From: Nitrospirota bacterium
GTDB lineage: Bacteria > Nitrospirota > Nitrospiria > Nitrospirales > Nitrospiraceae
Reading direction: 5' to 3'
Assembly (NCBI GenBank): GCA_020028195.1
Contig: JAHWYE010000127.1
Coordinates: 1 to 5,670, forward strand
DNA: 5,670 nucleotides
Of the stretch, positions 1 through 5,670 are shown in pieces. Both the position numbers and the translations under genes were made by a program. Within the stretch, counting starts at the first letter, position 1, and each line of letters opens with the position of its first letter. Below the pieces are notes generated by a model. The model did no database searches. It was not told the origin of the DNA and was given only the letters and a program-made list of their open reading frames with translations.

Positions 1-1146
1 CTCATGTCGGCTCTGGGCATGATGTTCATGGCTTCGGCCAACGATCTCTTGTCGGTCTTCATCACGCTGGAATTCTCGACCTTCGGGTTTTATGTGCTGG
101 TGGCCTACTTGCGCGACGATGCCGCCTCGAATGAAGCCGGGCTCAAATTTTTCATCCTGGGCGTGTTTGCGGCGGCGATCCTGGCCTACGGCATCAGCCT
201 CGTCTATGGCGAGACCGGGAAGCTGGTGTTCCAGGACGTCGCGGCGGCCTCCTACACTCCTGGGCTCGTGATCGGGTTCCTGCTGATCTTTGCAGCGCTG
301 GGGTTCAAGATCGGCGCGGTGCCGTTCCATTCCTGGATCCCCGACACCTATCACGGGGCGCCCACTCCCGTCACCGCCTTTCTCTCGATCGCACCCAAGG
401 GAGCTGCGTTCGCGATCCTGCTCCGCATGTTCTTCGTGTCGTTGGTCGCCTTTAAGCCGGCTTGGGTCCTGCTCGTGGTCGGCGCCTCGATTCTCTCCAT
501 GACCTATGGCAACATCGTGGCCATCGCTCAACGCAATATCAAACGTCTCCTGGCCTACTCCGGCATCGCGCAGATCGGCAACATCCTCATCGGTTTGGCG
601 GCCGGCACGAAGATGGGGGAAGACGCCATTCTGTTCTACCTCCTGACGTACCTGTTTGCCAACCTCGGCGCCTTCGCGATCGTCATCGCCATCGGCAATT
701 TGATTCGCAGCGATGAAATCGAGGATTACAACGGCCTGAACCGGCGCTCCCCGTTCCTGGCCTTCGCCATGCTGGTCTTTTTACTGTCCCTGGCCGGCGT
801 CCCGCCGCTGGCAGGCTTTATCGGCAAGCTCTATATCTTCGTGGCGGCGATCAAGGAAGGGCTCTACACCTTGATCATCGTAGGGCTGATCAACATCGTG
901 ATCTCCATGTACTACTATCTCGTCATCGTCAAGAAAATGTACATCAACGAGCCGACCGACCCCTCTCCGCTCAGCATTTCAGGACCGATGAAGGCGGTGG
1001 TCTACGTCGGGCTCGCCGGCACGTTGATCCTGGGGATTTATCCGCAGCCGTTCATCGATTGGGTCGTGGCCGCCACCCTCATGTTTTCCAACGTCGTTGA
1101 TTCCACCGCTTCGATGCCGCCCACCGTCCTCCCTCTCGGCGGTTAA
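1..1146 (+). CDS. nuoN: NADH-quinone oxidoreductase subunit N (complex I membrane arm), 5' end outside window
   Basis: This is an antiporter-like, proton-pumping membrane subunit of respiratory complex I (NDH-1). It is read in frame from base 1. The ATG at 4 is almost certainly internal: about 380 residues are present against roughly 480-500 usual for NuoN, so about 100 N-terminal residues lie upstream. Visible family signatures are a membrane Glu in VFITLE (E at 70-72), GFKIGAVPFHSW with its Lys at 307-309, the PDTYHGAPTPVTAFLS block, the mid-membrane Lys in APKGA (397-399), NIKRLLAYSGIAQIG (540-590 region) and GVPPLAGFIGKLY with its Lys at 826-828. These charged residues form the conserved proton path in the family, and all are intact. 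The rest is a series of hydrophobic membrane helices ending in a short polar tail and TAA. The NIKRLLAYS and EDYNGL wording favours NuoN over the paralogues NuoL and NuoM. The gene is probably last in its operon, since an unrelated signalling cluster follows after 336 bases. Confidence 0.95.
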   Translation, partial: LMSALGMMFMASANDLLSVFITLEFSTFGFYVLVAYLRDDAASNEAGLKFFILGVFAAAILAYGISLVYGETGKLVFQDVAAASYTPGLVIGFLLIFAALGFKIGAVPFHSWIPDTYHGAPTPVTAFLSIAPKGAAFAILLRMFFVSLVAFKPAWVLLVVGASILSMTYGNIVAIAQRNIKRLLAYSGIAQIGNILIGLAAGTKMGEDAILFYLLTYLFANLGAFAIVIAIGNLIRSDEIEDYNGLNRRSPFLAFAMLVFLLSLAGVPPLAGFIGKLYIFVAAIKEGLYTLIIVGLINIVISMYYYLVIVKKMYINEPTDPSPLSISGPMKAVVYVGLAGTLILGIYPQPFIDWVVAATLMFSNVVDSTASMPPTVLPLGG

Positions 1147-1482
1147 GCCGGCGCCGCTTCCGATTCATGTGAAAGGCTGGACCATTCGGCCTGATCTGCT
1201 ACAATAGCCAGGATGGAACGCTCGGGCAAAGTCCTGATGGCGGGTCGATCCCCGTCGGGACCGTGTCAGGGTTTATCCAGCGCGATTCGTTCGATGTCCA
1301 CCCTTCTCCGGAAGGCTGTGAACAGGCCGAGCGGAAGACTGAGACCGTGGCGCCAGAACGGACGTCTGCGTCGCGTGTGGCGTCGCGCCTGCCCAGGGTC
1401 CACACACCCTACAGCGAATACCGCTGGCTTGTCCCGTCGCCCGACGACCGACGCAGGCCGCGAGTAACGGCGGCTGGATCCT
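1147..1482 (+). other. Intergenic region and structured leader upstream of the kinase gene
   Basis: This 336-base gap holds no convincing gene. After a promoter near 1178-1205, about 270 nt would be transcribed before the kinase start. Several short hairpins can be drawn in it: CCTGA 1233-1237 with TCAGG 1266-1270 enclosing a CGGG/CCCG stem (1241-1244 with 1251-1254); AGGGT/ACCCT (1395-1399 with 1406-1410); and CAGCG/CGCTG (1412-1416 with 1422-1426). None is followed by a T-run, so none looks like an intrinsic terminator. An open frame 1213-1467 lies in the kinase's reading phase but ends at TAA 1465-1467. Its product would be Arg- and Ser-rich with no recognisable fold. No known riboswitch was recognised. 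GC-rich DNA forms small hairpins easily, so their role is uncertain. Confidence 0.5.
1178..1205 (+). promoter_or_regulatory. Candidate sigma70-type promoter with extended -10
   Basis: TACAAT at 1200-1205 differs from the TATAAT consensus at one position and is preceded by TGC (1197-1199), giving the extended -10 form TGnTAnAAT. A -35-like TGGACC (1178-1183, 4 of 6 matches to TTGACA) sits 16 bp upstream. The expected transcription start is about 1211-1213. It points into the three-gene signalling cluster and lies 32 bases beyond the nuoN stop. This is consensus matching only. Confidence 0.5.
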
Positions 1483-2853
1483 ATGCACTGGTCCATCGAA
1501 AACAGGATGGTGGCGGGATTCGGATTGGTGCTGGCCTTCGTCCTCGTGATCGGCGTGGTTTCCTACTCCAATACGAAAAAGCTCATCGCGAACAGTCTCG
1601 CGGATGCCCACAGCCATGGGGCACTTCAAGCGCTGGAAGGGACCCTCTCCACAGCAGAGAATGCGGAGCTGGGGCAGCGTCGATATCTCATCACGGGAGA
1701 GGAGAGTTACCTCAGCCCGTACCACACCGCCGTCTCTCGTCTCCCTGAGCAGCTCCGTTACCTCAGGGAGATGACCGCAGGGAACGCCGCCCAGCAGAGG
1801 CGGCTCGACTCCCTTGAACGGCTTCTGACAAGAAGCCTGGAGGCGAGTAAAGAAGCGATCGTCCTGCGGAGGGACCAAGGCTTTGAAGGCGTGCGTCACC
1901 TCATCTTCGCCAGGAAGGTCAAGCAGGAGATTGACGAGATCCGCTTTCTGATCGAGGAGATGGTGAACGAGGAGAGCAAGGCCTTGACGCGTCGGGCCGA
2001 GGAGTCGCAAGCGAGCACCCGCAACACGATTCTGTTGCTCGCCATCGGCACGTTGCTGCAATCGGTCCTGCTGGGTTCCGTCTATTACCTGATCAGACAC
2101 GACATCACTCAACGAAAGCGGGTCGCGGAGGAACTCCGCCATCGCGGTGAACAACTCGAAGCCGCCAACAAAGAGCTGGAGGCCTTCAGTTATTCCGTGT
2201 CCCACGACCTCCGAGCACCCCTGCGGCACATCGACGGGTACGTGGGGTTGCTGGAAAAGGCCGCGGCCCCGAGCCTGGATGAAAAGTCTCGCCGGTACCT
2301 GACCATGATCTCCGAGTCCGCGAAACAGATGGGGCAACTGATCGACGACCTATTGGTCTTTTCACGGATGGGGCGTGCCGAATTGCGCGACACGCCCGTC
2401 CGCCTGGACCAACTCGTCAAAGAAGTCCAGCACGAGTTGCGGCATGACACGCAGGGACGCAATATCGCCTGGACGATCGGCCCGCTGCCCAGAGTGTATG
2501 GCGACCCAGCCATGCTACGATTGGTGCTGATCAACCTAATTTCCAATGCGGTGAAATTCACCAGGACGCGGCCTCTCGCGACCATCCAGATCGGAGTCAA
2601 GTCGGGAAGACCAGGGGAGACAGTGATCTTCGTGCGCGATAACGGCGTAGGGTTCGACATGCGGTATGTCGAGAAGCTCTTTGGCGTGTTCCAGCGCTTG
2701 CATCGCGCCGAAGAGTTCGACGGCACCGGCATCGGGCTCGCCAACGTCCGGCGCATCATCCATCGCCACGGAGGCAGGACCTGGGCCGAAGGCGCAGTGG
2801 ACGGCGGCGCGACCTTTTACTTCTCGCTTCCTACCGGCACGGAGCAAGCATGA
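1483..2853 (+). CDS. Membrane-anchored CHASE3 sensor histidine kinase
   Basis: This 456-residue inner-membrane sensor kinase should autophosphorylate on His and pass phosphate to a receiver, most likely the next gene product. Domains in order: a short N-terminal cytoplasmic tail and TM1 (about 9-28); an extracytoplasmic helical CHASE3-type sensor (about 30-175) with the typical AELGQRRYLITGEESYLSPY block at 61-80; TM2 (182-204); a charged coiled coil (205-236); HisKA with SVSHDLRAPLRH and phospho-acceptor His241; and HATPase_c with N-box N351/N355, G1 DNGVGFD (386-392), F-box LFGVFQRLH (399-407) and G2 GTGIGLA (414-420). All catalytic boxes are intact. No PAS, GAF or HAMP domain is seen. The kinase core resembles those of phytochrome-like and Nitrospira/cyanobacterial kinases that pair with Rcp1-type regulators. 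ATG 1483 is favoured because TAA at 1465-1467 blocks extension upstream and the next ATG (codon 9) would cut into TM1; only a weak GGA (1476-1478) precedes it. The ligand is unknown. Confidence 0.93.
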   Translation: MHWSIENRMVAGFGLVLAFVLVIGVVSYSNTKKLIANSLADAHSHGALQALEGTLSTAENAELGQRRYLITGEESYLSPYHTAVSRLPEQLRYLREMTAGNAAQQRRLDSLERLLTRSLEASKEAIVLRRDQGFEGVRHLIFARKVKQEIDEIRFLIEEMVNEESKALTRRAEESQASTRNTILLLAIGTLLQSVLLGSVYYLIRHDITQRKRVAEELRHRGEQLEAANKELEAFSYSVSHDLRAPLRHIDGYVGLLEKAAAPSLDEKSRRYLTMISESAKQMGQLIDDLLVFSRMGRAELRDTPVRLDQLVKEVQHELRHDTQGRNIAWTIGPLPRVYGDPAMLRLVLINLISNAVKFTRTRPLATIQIGVKSGRPGETVIFVRDNGVGFDMRYVEKLFGVFQRLHRAEEFDGTGIGLANVRRIIHRHGGRTWAEGAVDGGATFYFSLPTGTEQA

Positions 2854-3314
2854 CCGCCCCGAGACCCATTCTCCTGGCAGAAGACAATCCCCGCGATGTG
2901 GAACTGATCCTGGCGGTCATGGCTGAACACAACCTCGCCAACGAGATCGTCGTCTGCCGCGACGGCGTCGAAGCGTTGGATTACCTGTACCGCAGGGGAG
3001 GCTTCAGCGCGCGCCGCCAAGGCAACCCTGCCGTGGTCCTGCTCGATCTGAAGATGCCCAAGATCGACGGGTTGGAAGTCCTGCGAACCATTAAAGCCGA
3101 TACCGGTCTGAAACCGATTCCGGTGGTGATGCTGACCTCCTCGCGAGAGGAACGGGATCTCGTACAGAGCTATGCCCTCGGGGCGAACGCCTACGTGGTG
3201 AAACCGGTCGAGTTCCACAGCTACTTTAACGCGCTCAAGGCGCTTGGGATCTTCTGGGGGGGCGTCAATGAACCTCCGCCGGGGCTGGCCAGAGCCACGG
3301 CGAATGGTCGCTGA
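2850..3314 (+). CDS. Single-domain response regulator, Rcp1-like
   Basis: This 154-residue protein consists of one receiver domain with no output domain. Active-site residues are present: acidic pair Glu11/Asp12 in LAEDNPRD, phospho-acceptor Asp66 in VVLLDLKMPKIDG, Thr96 in MLTSSRE and Lys118 in VVKPVEF. The NLANEIVVCRDGVEALDYLYRRG stretch, split around residues 28-50, and the C-terminal ALGIFWGGVNEPP are characteristic of the Rcp1 family, the partners of cyanobacterial phytochrome-type kinases. Length agrees with that family (about 145-150). The ATG overlaps the upstream kinase stop as ATGA, and GGAG (2841-2844) lies 5 nt before it, so translation is probably coupled and the two proteins form a cognate pair. 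With no effector domain it likely acts by protein contact or as a phosphate carrier, perhaps to or from the hybrid kinase encoded next. The partner is inference. Confidence 0.94.
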   Translation: MTAPRPILLAEDNPRDVELILAVMAEHNLANEIVVCRDGVEALDYLYRRGGFSARRQGNPAVVLLDLKMPKIDGLEVLRTIKADTGLKPIPVVMLTSSREERDLVQSYALGANAYVVKPVEFHSYFNALKALGIFWGGVNEPPPGLARATANGR

Positions 3315-3319
3315 ACAGG

Positions 3320-4915
3320 ATGAATCTACCCACTGAACAAGGGACGCGCGTGACGTCACCGTTGCGCATACTGCATCTGGAGGATAGCCAGGCGGATGCC
3401 GAGCTGATCGTGGCGACGCTGGCCGAGGAAGGCCTCGCCTGCGAGGCACAGCGCGTTGACACCAAAGCGGACTTCCTTGCGGCGCTGGAGCAGGGCGGGT
3501 TCGACTTGATCATCGCCGACTATTCGCTGCCCTCCTTCGACGGCATCGCCGCCTTGGCGCTGGCGAGGGAGAAATGCCCCGAGGTGCCGTTCATTTTCGT
3601 CTCCGCCACGCTCGGCGAAGAACTCGCCATCGAAACCCTGCAGCGCGGCGCGACCGATTACATCCTGAAACAGAGACTGTCCCGGCTCGTGCCATCGGTG
3701 CACCGCGCCCTACGGGAGCTTGAAGAGCGGATCGAACGCAAGCGCGCGGAGGAGGCGCTTCGCCAGAGCGAAGAACAACTCCGCCAGTCGCAGAAGATGG
3801 AGGCCGTGGGCCGGCTGGCCGGCGGCATCGCGCACGACTTCAACAATCTCCTCATGATCATCATGGGGTACAGTGAGCTCCTCCTCAGCGAGCTCGATCA
3901 GGATCACCAGATGCGGGGCAAGGTCGAGGAGACGCAAAAGGCTGCGGAGCGCGCTGTGTCACTGGTCCGCCAGCTCCTCGCCTTTAGCCGGAAACAAGTG
4001 CTCGATCCGAAGGTGGTGGACCTCAATGCCGTTGTTGGGAACCTTGAGAAAATGTTGCGGCGCCTGATCGGAGAGGACATCGAGCTAATTGCCAGAATGG
4101 ACGCCTCGCTGGGTCAGGTCAAAGCCGATCCGGGCCAGCTCGAGCAGGTCCTCATGAACTTGGTCGTCAACGCCCGCGACGCCATGCCACAGGGAGGTAA
4201 GCTCACGATTGAGACCGCCAACGTCGAGCCGGCCGAGGCCCTGGCTCGCCAGCTCGCCCCCGCTCAACCTGGTCCCTATGTGAAGCTGGTGGTGCGTGAC
4301 ACCGGGTGCGGGATGGATGCCCAGACGCAGGCGCACATCTTTGAGCCGTTCTTCACCACGAAAGAAGAGGGGAAGGGAACGGGGCTCGGGCTCTCGACCG
4401 TCTATGGGATCGTCAAACAAAGCGGCGGCGGCATCCATCTTCAGAGCGCGCCTGGACGAGGAACCGCCTTCACGATCTACCTTCCTAGAATCGATGAAGT
4501 CACCACAGCGGGAGAGGCGCGCAAGGCTGCAGACCGGCCGCCCCATGGCACAGAGACCGTTTTGCTCGTGGAGGATGAGGCAGGCGTGCGAACCCTCGTG
4601 AGGGATGGACTACGGCGGTACGGCTACGTCGTGCTGGAGGCGCGGAACGGCGTCGAAGCTTTCCTGATCAGCAACCAGCACCAGGGCCCTCTCCACATAC
4701 TCGTCACCGACGTCGTCATGCCCGGGATGAGCGGCCGTGAGGTGGCGCACCAATTGGTATCCCTCCATCCGGACATGAAGGTGCTGTACATCTCGGGGTA
4801 TATCGACGACGTCGGAATGTGTACTGGCGCGTCTGAGGCACGGACAGGTTTTCTCCAAAAACCCTTCACGCCGGAGGCGCTGGCGCGGAAGGTACGCGAT
4901 GTGCTGGACTCGTAG
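3320..4915 (+). CDS. Soluble hybrid histidine kinase, REC-HisKA-HATPase-REC
   Basis: This 531-residue protein (numbered from ATG 3320) has no membrane segment or signal peptide, so it should be cytoplasmic. An N-terminal receiver (about 15-130) has Glu21/Asp22, phospho-acceptor Asp67 in IIADYSLPSFDG, Ser95 and Lys117. A coiled-coil linker (131-160) follows. HisKA carries GGIAHDFNNLL with His172, the NtrB-like H-box. HATPase_c shows N280/N284 in MNLVVNARDAMP, RDTGCGMD (326-333), FEPFFTTK (341-348) and GKGTGLGLST (351-360). A C-terminal receiver (about 412-531) has Glu418/Asp419, Asp464 in LVTDVVMPGM, Ser492 and Lys514 in QKPF. Every catalytic position is intact. The N-terminal receiver suggests kinase activity is set by incoming phosphate rather than by a direct ligand; that is inference. 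It follows the Rcp1-like gene by 5 nt, so the three genes are probably one operon. The true start may be GTG 3350, which has a better ribosome binding site; this removes 10 residues outside the receiver fold. Confidence 0.93.
   Translation: MNLPTEQGTRVTSPLRILHLEDSQADAELIVATLAEEGLACEAQRVDTKADFLAALEQGGFDLIIADYSLPSFDGIAALALAREKCPEVPFIFVSATLGEELAIETLQRGATDYILKQRLSRLVPSVHRALRELEERIERKRAEEALRQSEEQLRQSQKMEAVGRLAGGIAHDFNNLLMIIMGYSELLLSELDQDHQMRGKVEETQKAAERAVSLVRQLLAFSRKQVLDPKVVDLNAVVGNLEKMLRRLIGEDIELIARMDASLGQVKADPGQLEQVLMNLVVNARDAMPQGGKLTIETANVEPAEALARQLAPAQPGPYVKLVVRDTGCGMDAQTQAHIFEPFFTTKEEGKGTGLGLSTVYGIVKQSGGGIHLQSAPGRGTAFTIYLPRIDEVTTAGEARKAADRPPHGTETVLLVEDEAGVRTLVRDGLRRYGYVVLEARNGVEAFLISNQHQGPLHILVTDVVMPGMSGREVAHQLVSLHPDMKVLYISGYIDDVGMCTGASEARTGFLQKPFTPEALARKVRDVLDS
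3339..3352 (+). promoter_or_regulatory. Ribosome binding site favouring an alternative GTG start for the hybrid kinase
   Basis: AAGGGA at 3339-3344 lies 5 nt before GTG 3350-3352, which is in frame with the hybrid kinase. By contrast ACAGG (3315-3319) directly abuts ATG 3320, leaving no spacer. The receiver's first beta strand (LRILHLED) begins a few residues after the GTG, so either start gives a complete domain. Confidence 0.45.
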
Positions 4916-4978
4916 CGCCTCTCAGCACCAACCAACTGCCCCACTCCCTCCCAATCTTCAGAAGCAAGGACATCGTGA

Positions 4979-5021
4979 GAATGGCGTCGGGGTGTTCTCG
5001 AATGGCGTCACTATTCTTCTC
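4979..5021 (+). repeat. Tandem direct repeat of about 21-22 bp upstream of a promoter
   Basis: GAATGGCGTC occurs exactly at 4979-4988 and again at 5000-5009, starts 21 bp apart. Each copy is followed by TTCTC (4995-4999 and 5017-5021), so two adjacent units of 21 and 22 bp can be drawn with a variable centre. The second unit ends 1 bp before the -35-like TTGATG at 5023. Two helical turns of spacing next to a -35 element is the usual geometry for a transcription factor that binds as a head-to-tail dimer, such as many response regulators. The function is inferred; a chance or slippage duplication is the alternative. Confidence 0.6.
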
Positions 5022-5022
5022 G

Positions 5023-5052
5023 TTGATGCAGCGACCGCTTGGGGGATAGAAT
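5023..5052 (+). promoter_or_regulatory. Candidate sigma70-type promoter for the ACT/epimerase unit
   Basis: TTGATG (5023-5028, 4 of 6) and TAGAAT (5047-5052, 5 of 6) are 18 bp apart, with an expected start near 5059 and a leader of about 65 nt before the GTG at 5127. The -10 element lies between GGGGG (5041-5045) and CCCCC (5055-5059), a small inverted repeat with no T-run after it, so it is not a good terminator. No clear terminator for the upstream kinase operon was found in this gap, so read-through is possible. Confidence 0.5.
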
Positions 5053-5114
5053 AGCCCCCGCCCTCAGGTTCCCAGGATCCCTTCCATAACCATAACACCC
5101 ATGCCTGAGAGGGT

Positions 5115-5129
5115 GGAGGAGGCGCTGTG
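5115..5129 (+). promoter_or_regulatory. Strong Shine-Dalgarno fixing the GTG start of the ACT gene
   Basis: GGAGGAGG at 5115-5122 precedes GTG 5127-5129 with 4-7 nt spacing depending on register. An in-frame TGA at 5106-5108 rules out any upstream start. ATG 5101 is in another frame. Confidence 0.8.
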
Positions 5130-5537
5130 GACTCAGTTCGGACCGCCCAGTACTTCAAAGTGCCGGTGCCCGACAAGCCAGGTGAAGGGGCCAGGATGCT
5201 CGGTGTGCTACGTGACGCCGGTGTCAATCTCCTGGCTTTCTCCGGCTTCCCGCGGAGTCGCCGAGCACAACTTGACTTCGTGCCCGACGATCCTGCCGCT
5301 TTTCTGCAGGCGGCAAAGCAGGCGAAGTGGAAGGTTCAGAAATCAAAAATCTGCTTTGTCGTGAATGGAGACGATCGGACCGGCGCAGTGGCAGACCTGA
5401 TGAGCACGCTGGCCGCATCCAGGATCAACGTCACGGCTATTGATGCCGTGTGCGCAGGCCAGGACCGGTATGGCGCGCTGTTCTGGGTGAAGCCGCACGA
5501 CGTCAAGAAGGCCGCGAAGGTCCTGGGTATTGGGTGA
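5127..5537 (+). CDS. Small tandem ACT-domain protein
   Basis: This 136-residue cytoplasmic protein appears to be two ACT folds with no attached enzyme. ACT1 spans about 9-70: a beta strand, then the PDKPGEGARMLGVLRDAGVNLLAFSGFP pattern (15-42, split by family loops), which matches the usual DxPG...L..AGVN..... signature. ACT2 spans about 75-136: ICFVVNGDDRTGAVADLM (75-92), then LAASRINVTAIDAV (95-108) and a closing strand YGALFWV (115-121). ACT domains bind amino acids or other small ligands and usually regulate enzymes by dimerising; standalone double-ACT proteins are known in many bacteria but mostly lack an assigned partner. The start is GTG, set by the strong ribosome binding site and the in-frame TGA at 5106. 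The epimerase gene follows after 12 nt, suggesting co-transcription. The ligand and target cannot be read from the sequence. Confidence 0.82.
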   Translation: MDSVRTAQYFKVPVPDKPGEGARMLGVLRDAGVNLLAFSGFPRSRRAQLDFVPDDPAAFLQAAKQAKWKVQKSKICFVVNGDDRTGAVADLMSTLAASRINVTAIDAVCAGQDRYGALFWVKPHDVKKAAKVLGIG

Positions 5538-5549
5538 GCCCCCCACGCC

Positions 5550-5670
5550 ATGCGCATCGTCGTCGCGGGAGGGACGGGGTTTATCGGCCGACCGCTCTGT
5601 CAAAGGCTGGTGGAGCTCGGACATGCGGTGACGGTCCTGACTCGCGACCCGGCTGCAGCGCGGACGCGTC
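5550..5670 (+). CDS. NAD(P)-dependent epimerase/SDR-family protein, N-terminus only
   Basis: Forty residues are visible before the window ends. They begin with a textbook Rossmann dinucleotide-binding start: MRIVVAGGTGFIGRPL, with GGTGFIG at residues 7-13 matching the extended-SDR GxxGxxG motif, then an alpha helix and the second strand HAVTVLTRDP (25-34). The Arg32 after that strand suggests NADP(H) rather than NAD(H). The opening resembles the TIGR01777/YfcH-type epimerases, but the catalytic YxxxK lies outside the window, so the substrate and exact subfamily are unresolved. It starts 12 nt after the ACT gene stop with no clear Shine-Dalgarno close by, so re-initiation by coupled translation is plausible. 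Confidence 0.85.
   Translation, partial: MRIVVAGGTGFIGRPLCQRLVELGHAVTVLTRDPAAARTR

Noticed and set aside
1137..1158. CGGCG/CGCCG inverted repeat spanning the nuoN stop, as a terminator.
   Set aside because: The stem is only 5 bp and no T-run follows, so it does not meet the form of an intrinsic terminator.
1263..1748. Open frame of 161 codons on the plus strand running into the kinase gene.
   Set aside because: It overlaps more than 260 bases of the kinase's CHASE3 domain in another frame, is rich in Arg/Pro/Ser and resembles no family.
1273..2337. Long open frame of 354 codons on the minus strand opposite the kinase.
   Set aside because: It lies antisense to a clearly recognisable CHASE3 kinase. 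Its translation has no recognisable domain and is typical of the antisense frames produced by GC-rich codon use.
3351..3358. Perfect palindrome TGACGTCA near the start of the hybrid kinase.
   Set aside because: It is an 8-bp single occurrence within or at the edge of coding sequence with no partner site; chance is sufficient.
5041..5059. GGGGG/CCCCC hairpin as terminator of the kinase operon.
   Set aside because: The stem is 5 bp with a 9-nt loop, is followed by GCCCTCAGG rather than T residues, and encloses a likely -10 element.
4958..5227. Minus-strand open frame across the 4916-5126 gap.
   Set aside because: It is Pro/Ser/Thr-rich without a recognisable motif, overlaps the ACT gene's ribosome binding site and first codons, and is better explained as a shadow frame.

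Overview
The window is GC-rich, tightly coding bacterial chromosome. All supported genes lie on the + strand. It starts inside a gene for the membrane subunit NuoN of respiratory complex I and ends inside a gene for an NAD(P)-binding epimerase. The sequence style (standalone Rcp1-type receiver, CHASE3 kinase, soluble REC-kinase-REC hybrid, double-ACT protein) would suit a Nitrospira-like member of Nitrospirota. That placement is an impression from protein flavour, not a proof; deltaproteobacterial-type lineages remain possible. No mobile element, CRISPR array, tRNA or rRNA was seen.

Layout. (1) 1-1146: 3' three-quarters of nuoN, probably the last gene of a nuo operon. (2) 1147-1482: a 336-base gap with a good sigma70-type promoter (extended -10 at 1197-1205) and a long leader of about 270 nt that can form several small hairpins. 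(3) 1483-4915: a compact three-gene signalling cluster. It encodes a membrane-anchored CHASE3 histidine kinase, a single-domain Rcp1-like response regulator whose start overlaps the kinase stop (ATGA), and a soluble hybrid kinase REC-HisKA-HATPase-REC that begins 5 or 35 nt later. (4) 4916-5126: a 211-base gap with a tandem direct repeat of about 21 bp directly upstream of a second sigma70-like promoter. (5) 5127-5537: a small tandem ACT-domain protein starting at GTG behind a strong Shine-Dalgarno. (6) 5550-end: the N-terminus of an SDR-type epimerase, 12 nt after the ACT gene and probably co-transcribed with it.

How the genes may work together. The three signalling genes look like one transcription unit. 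The CHASE3 kinase would sense an envelope signal and phosphorylate the Rcp1-like receiver, and possibly the receivers of the hybrid kinase. None of the three proteins carries a DNA-binding or enzymatic output domain, so the pathway must leave this cluster through protein-protein contact or a phosphotransfer partner encoded elsewhere. The ACT/epimerase pair appears to be a separate unit with its own promoter. The repeat in front of that promoter is the most interesting non-coding signal here. I did not find evidence for a wholly new system; the window mostly holds recognisable families in an orderly arrangement.
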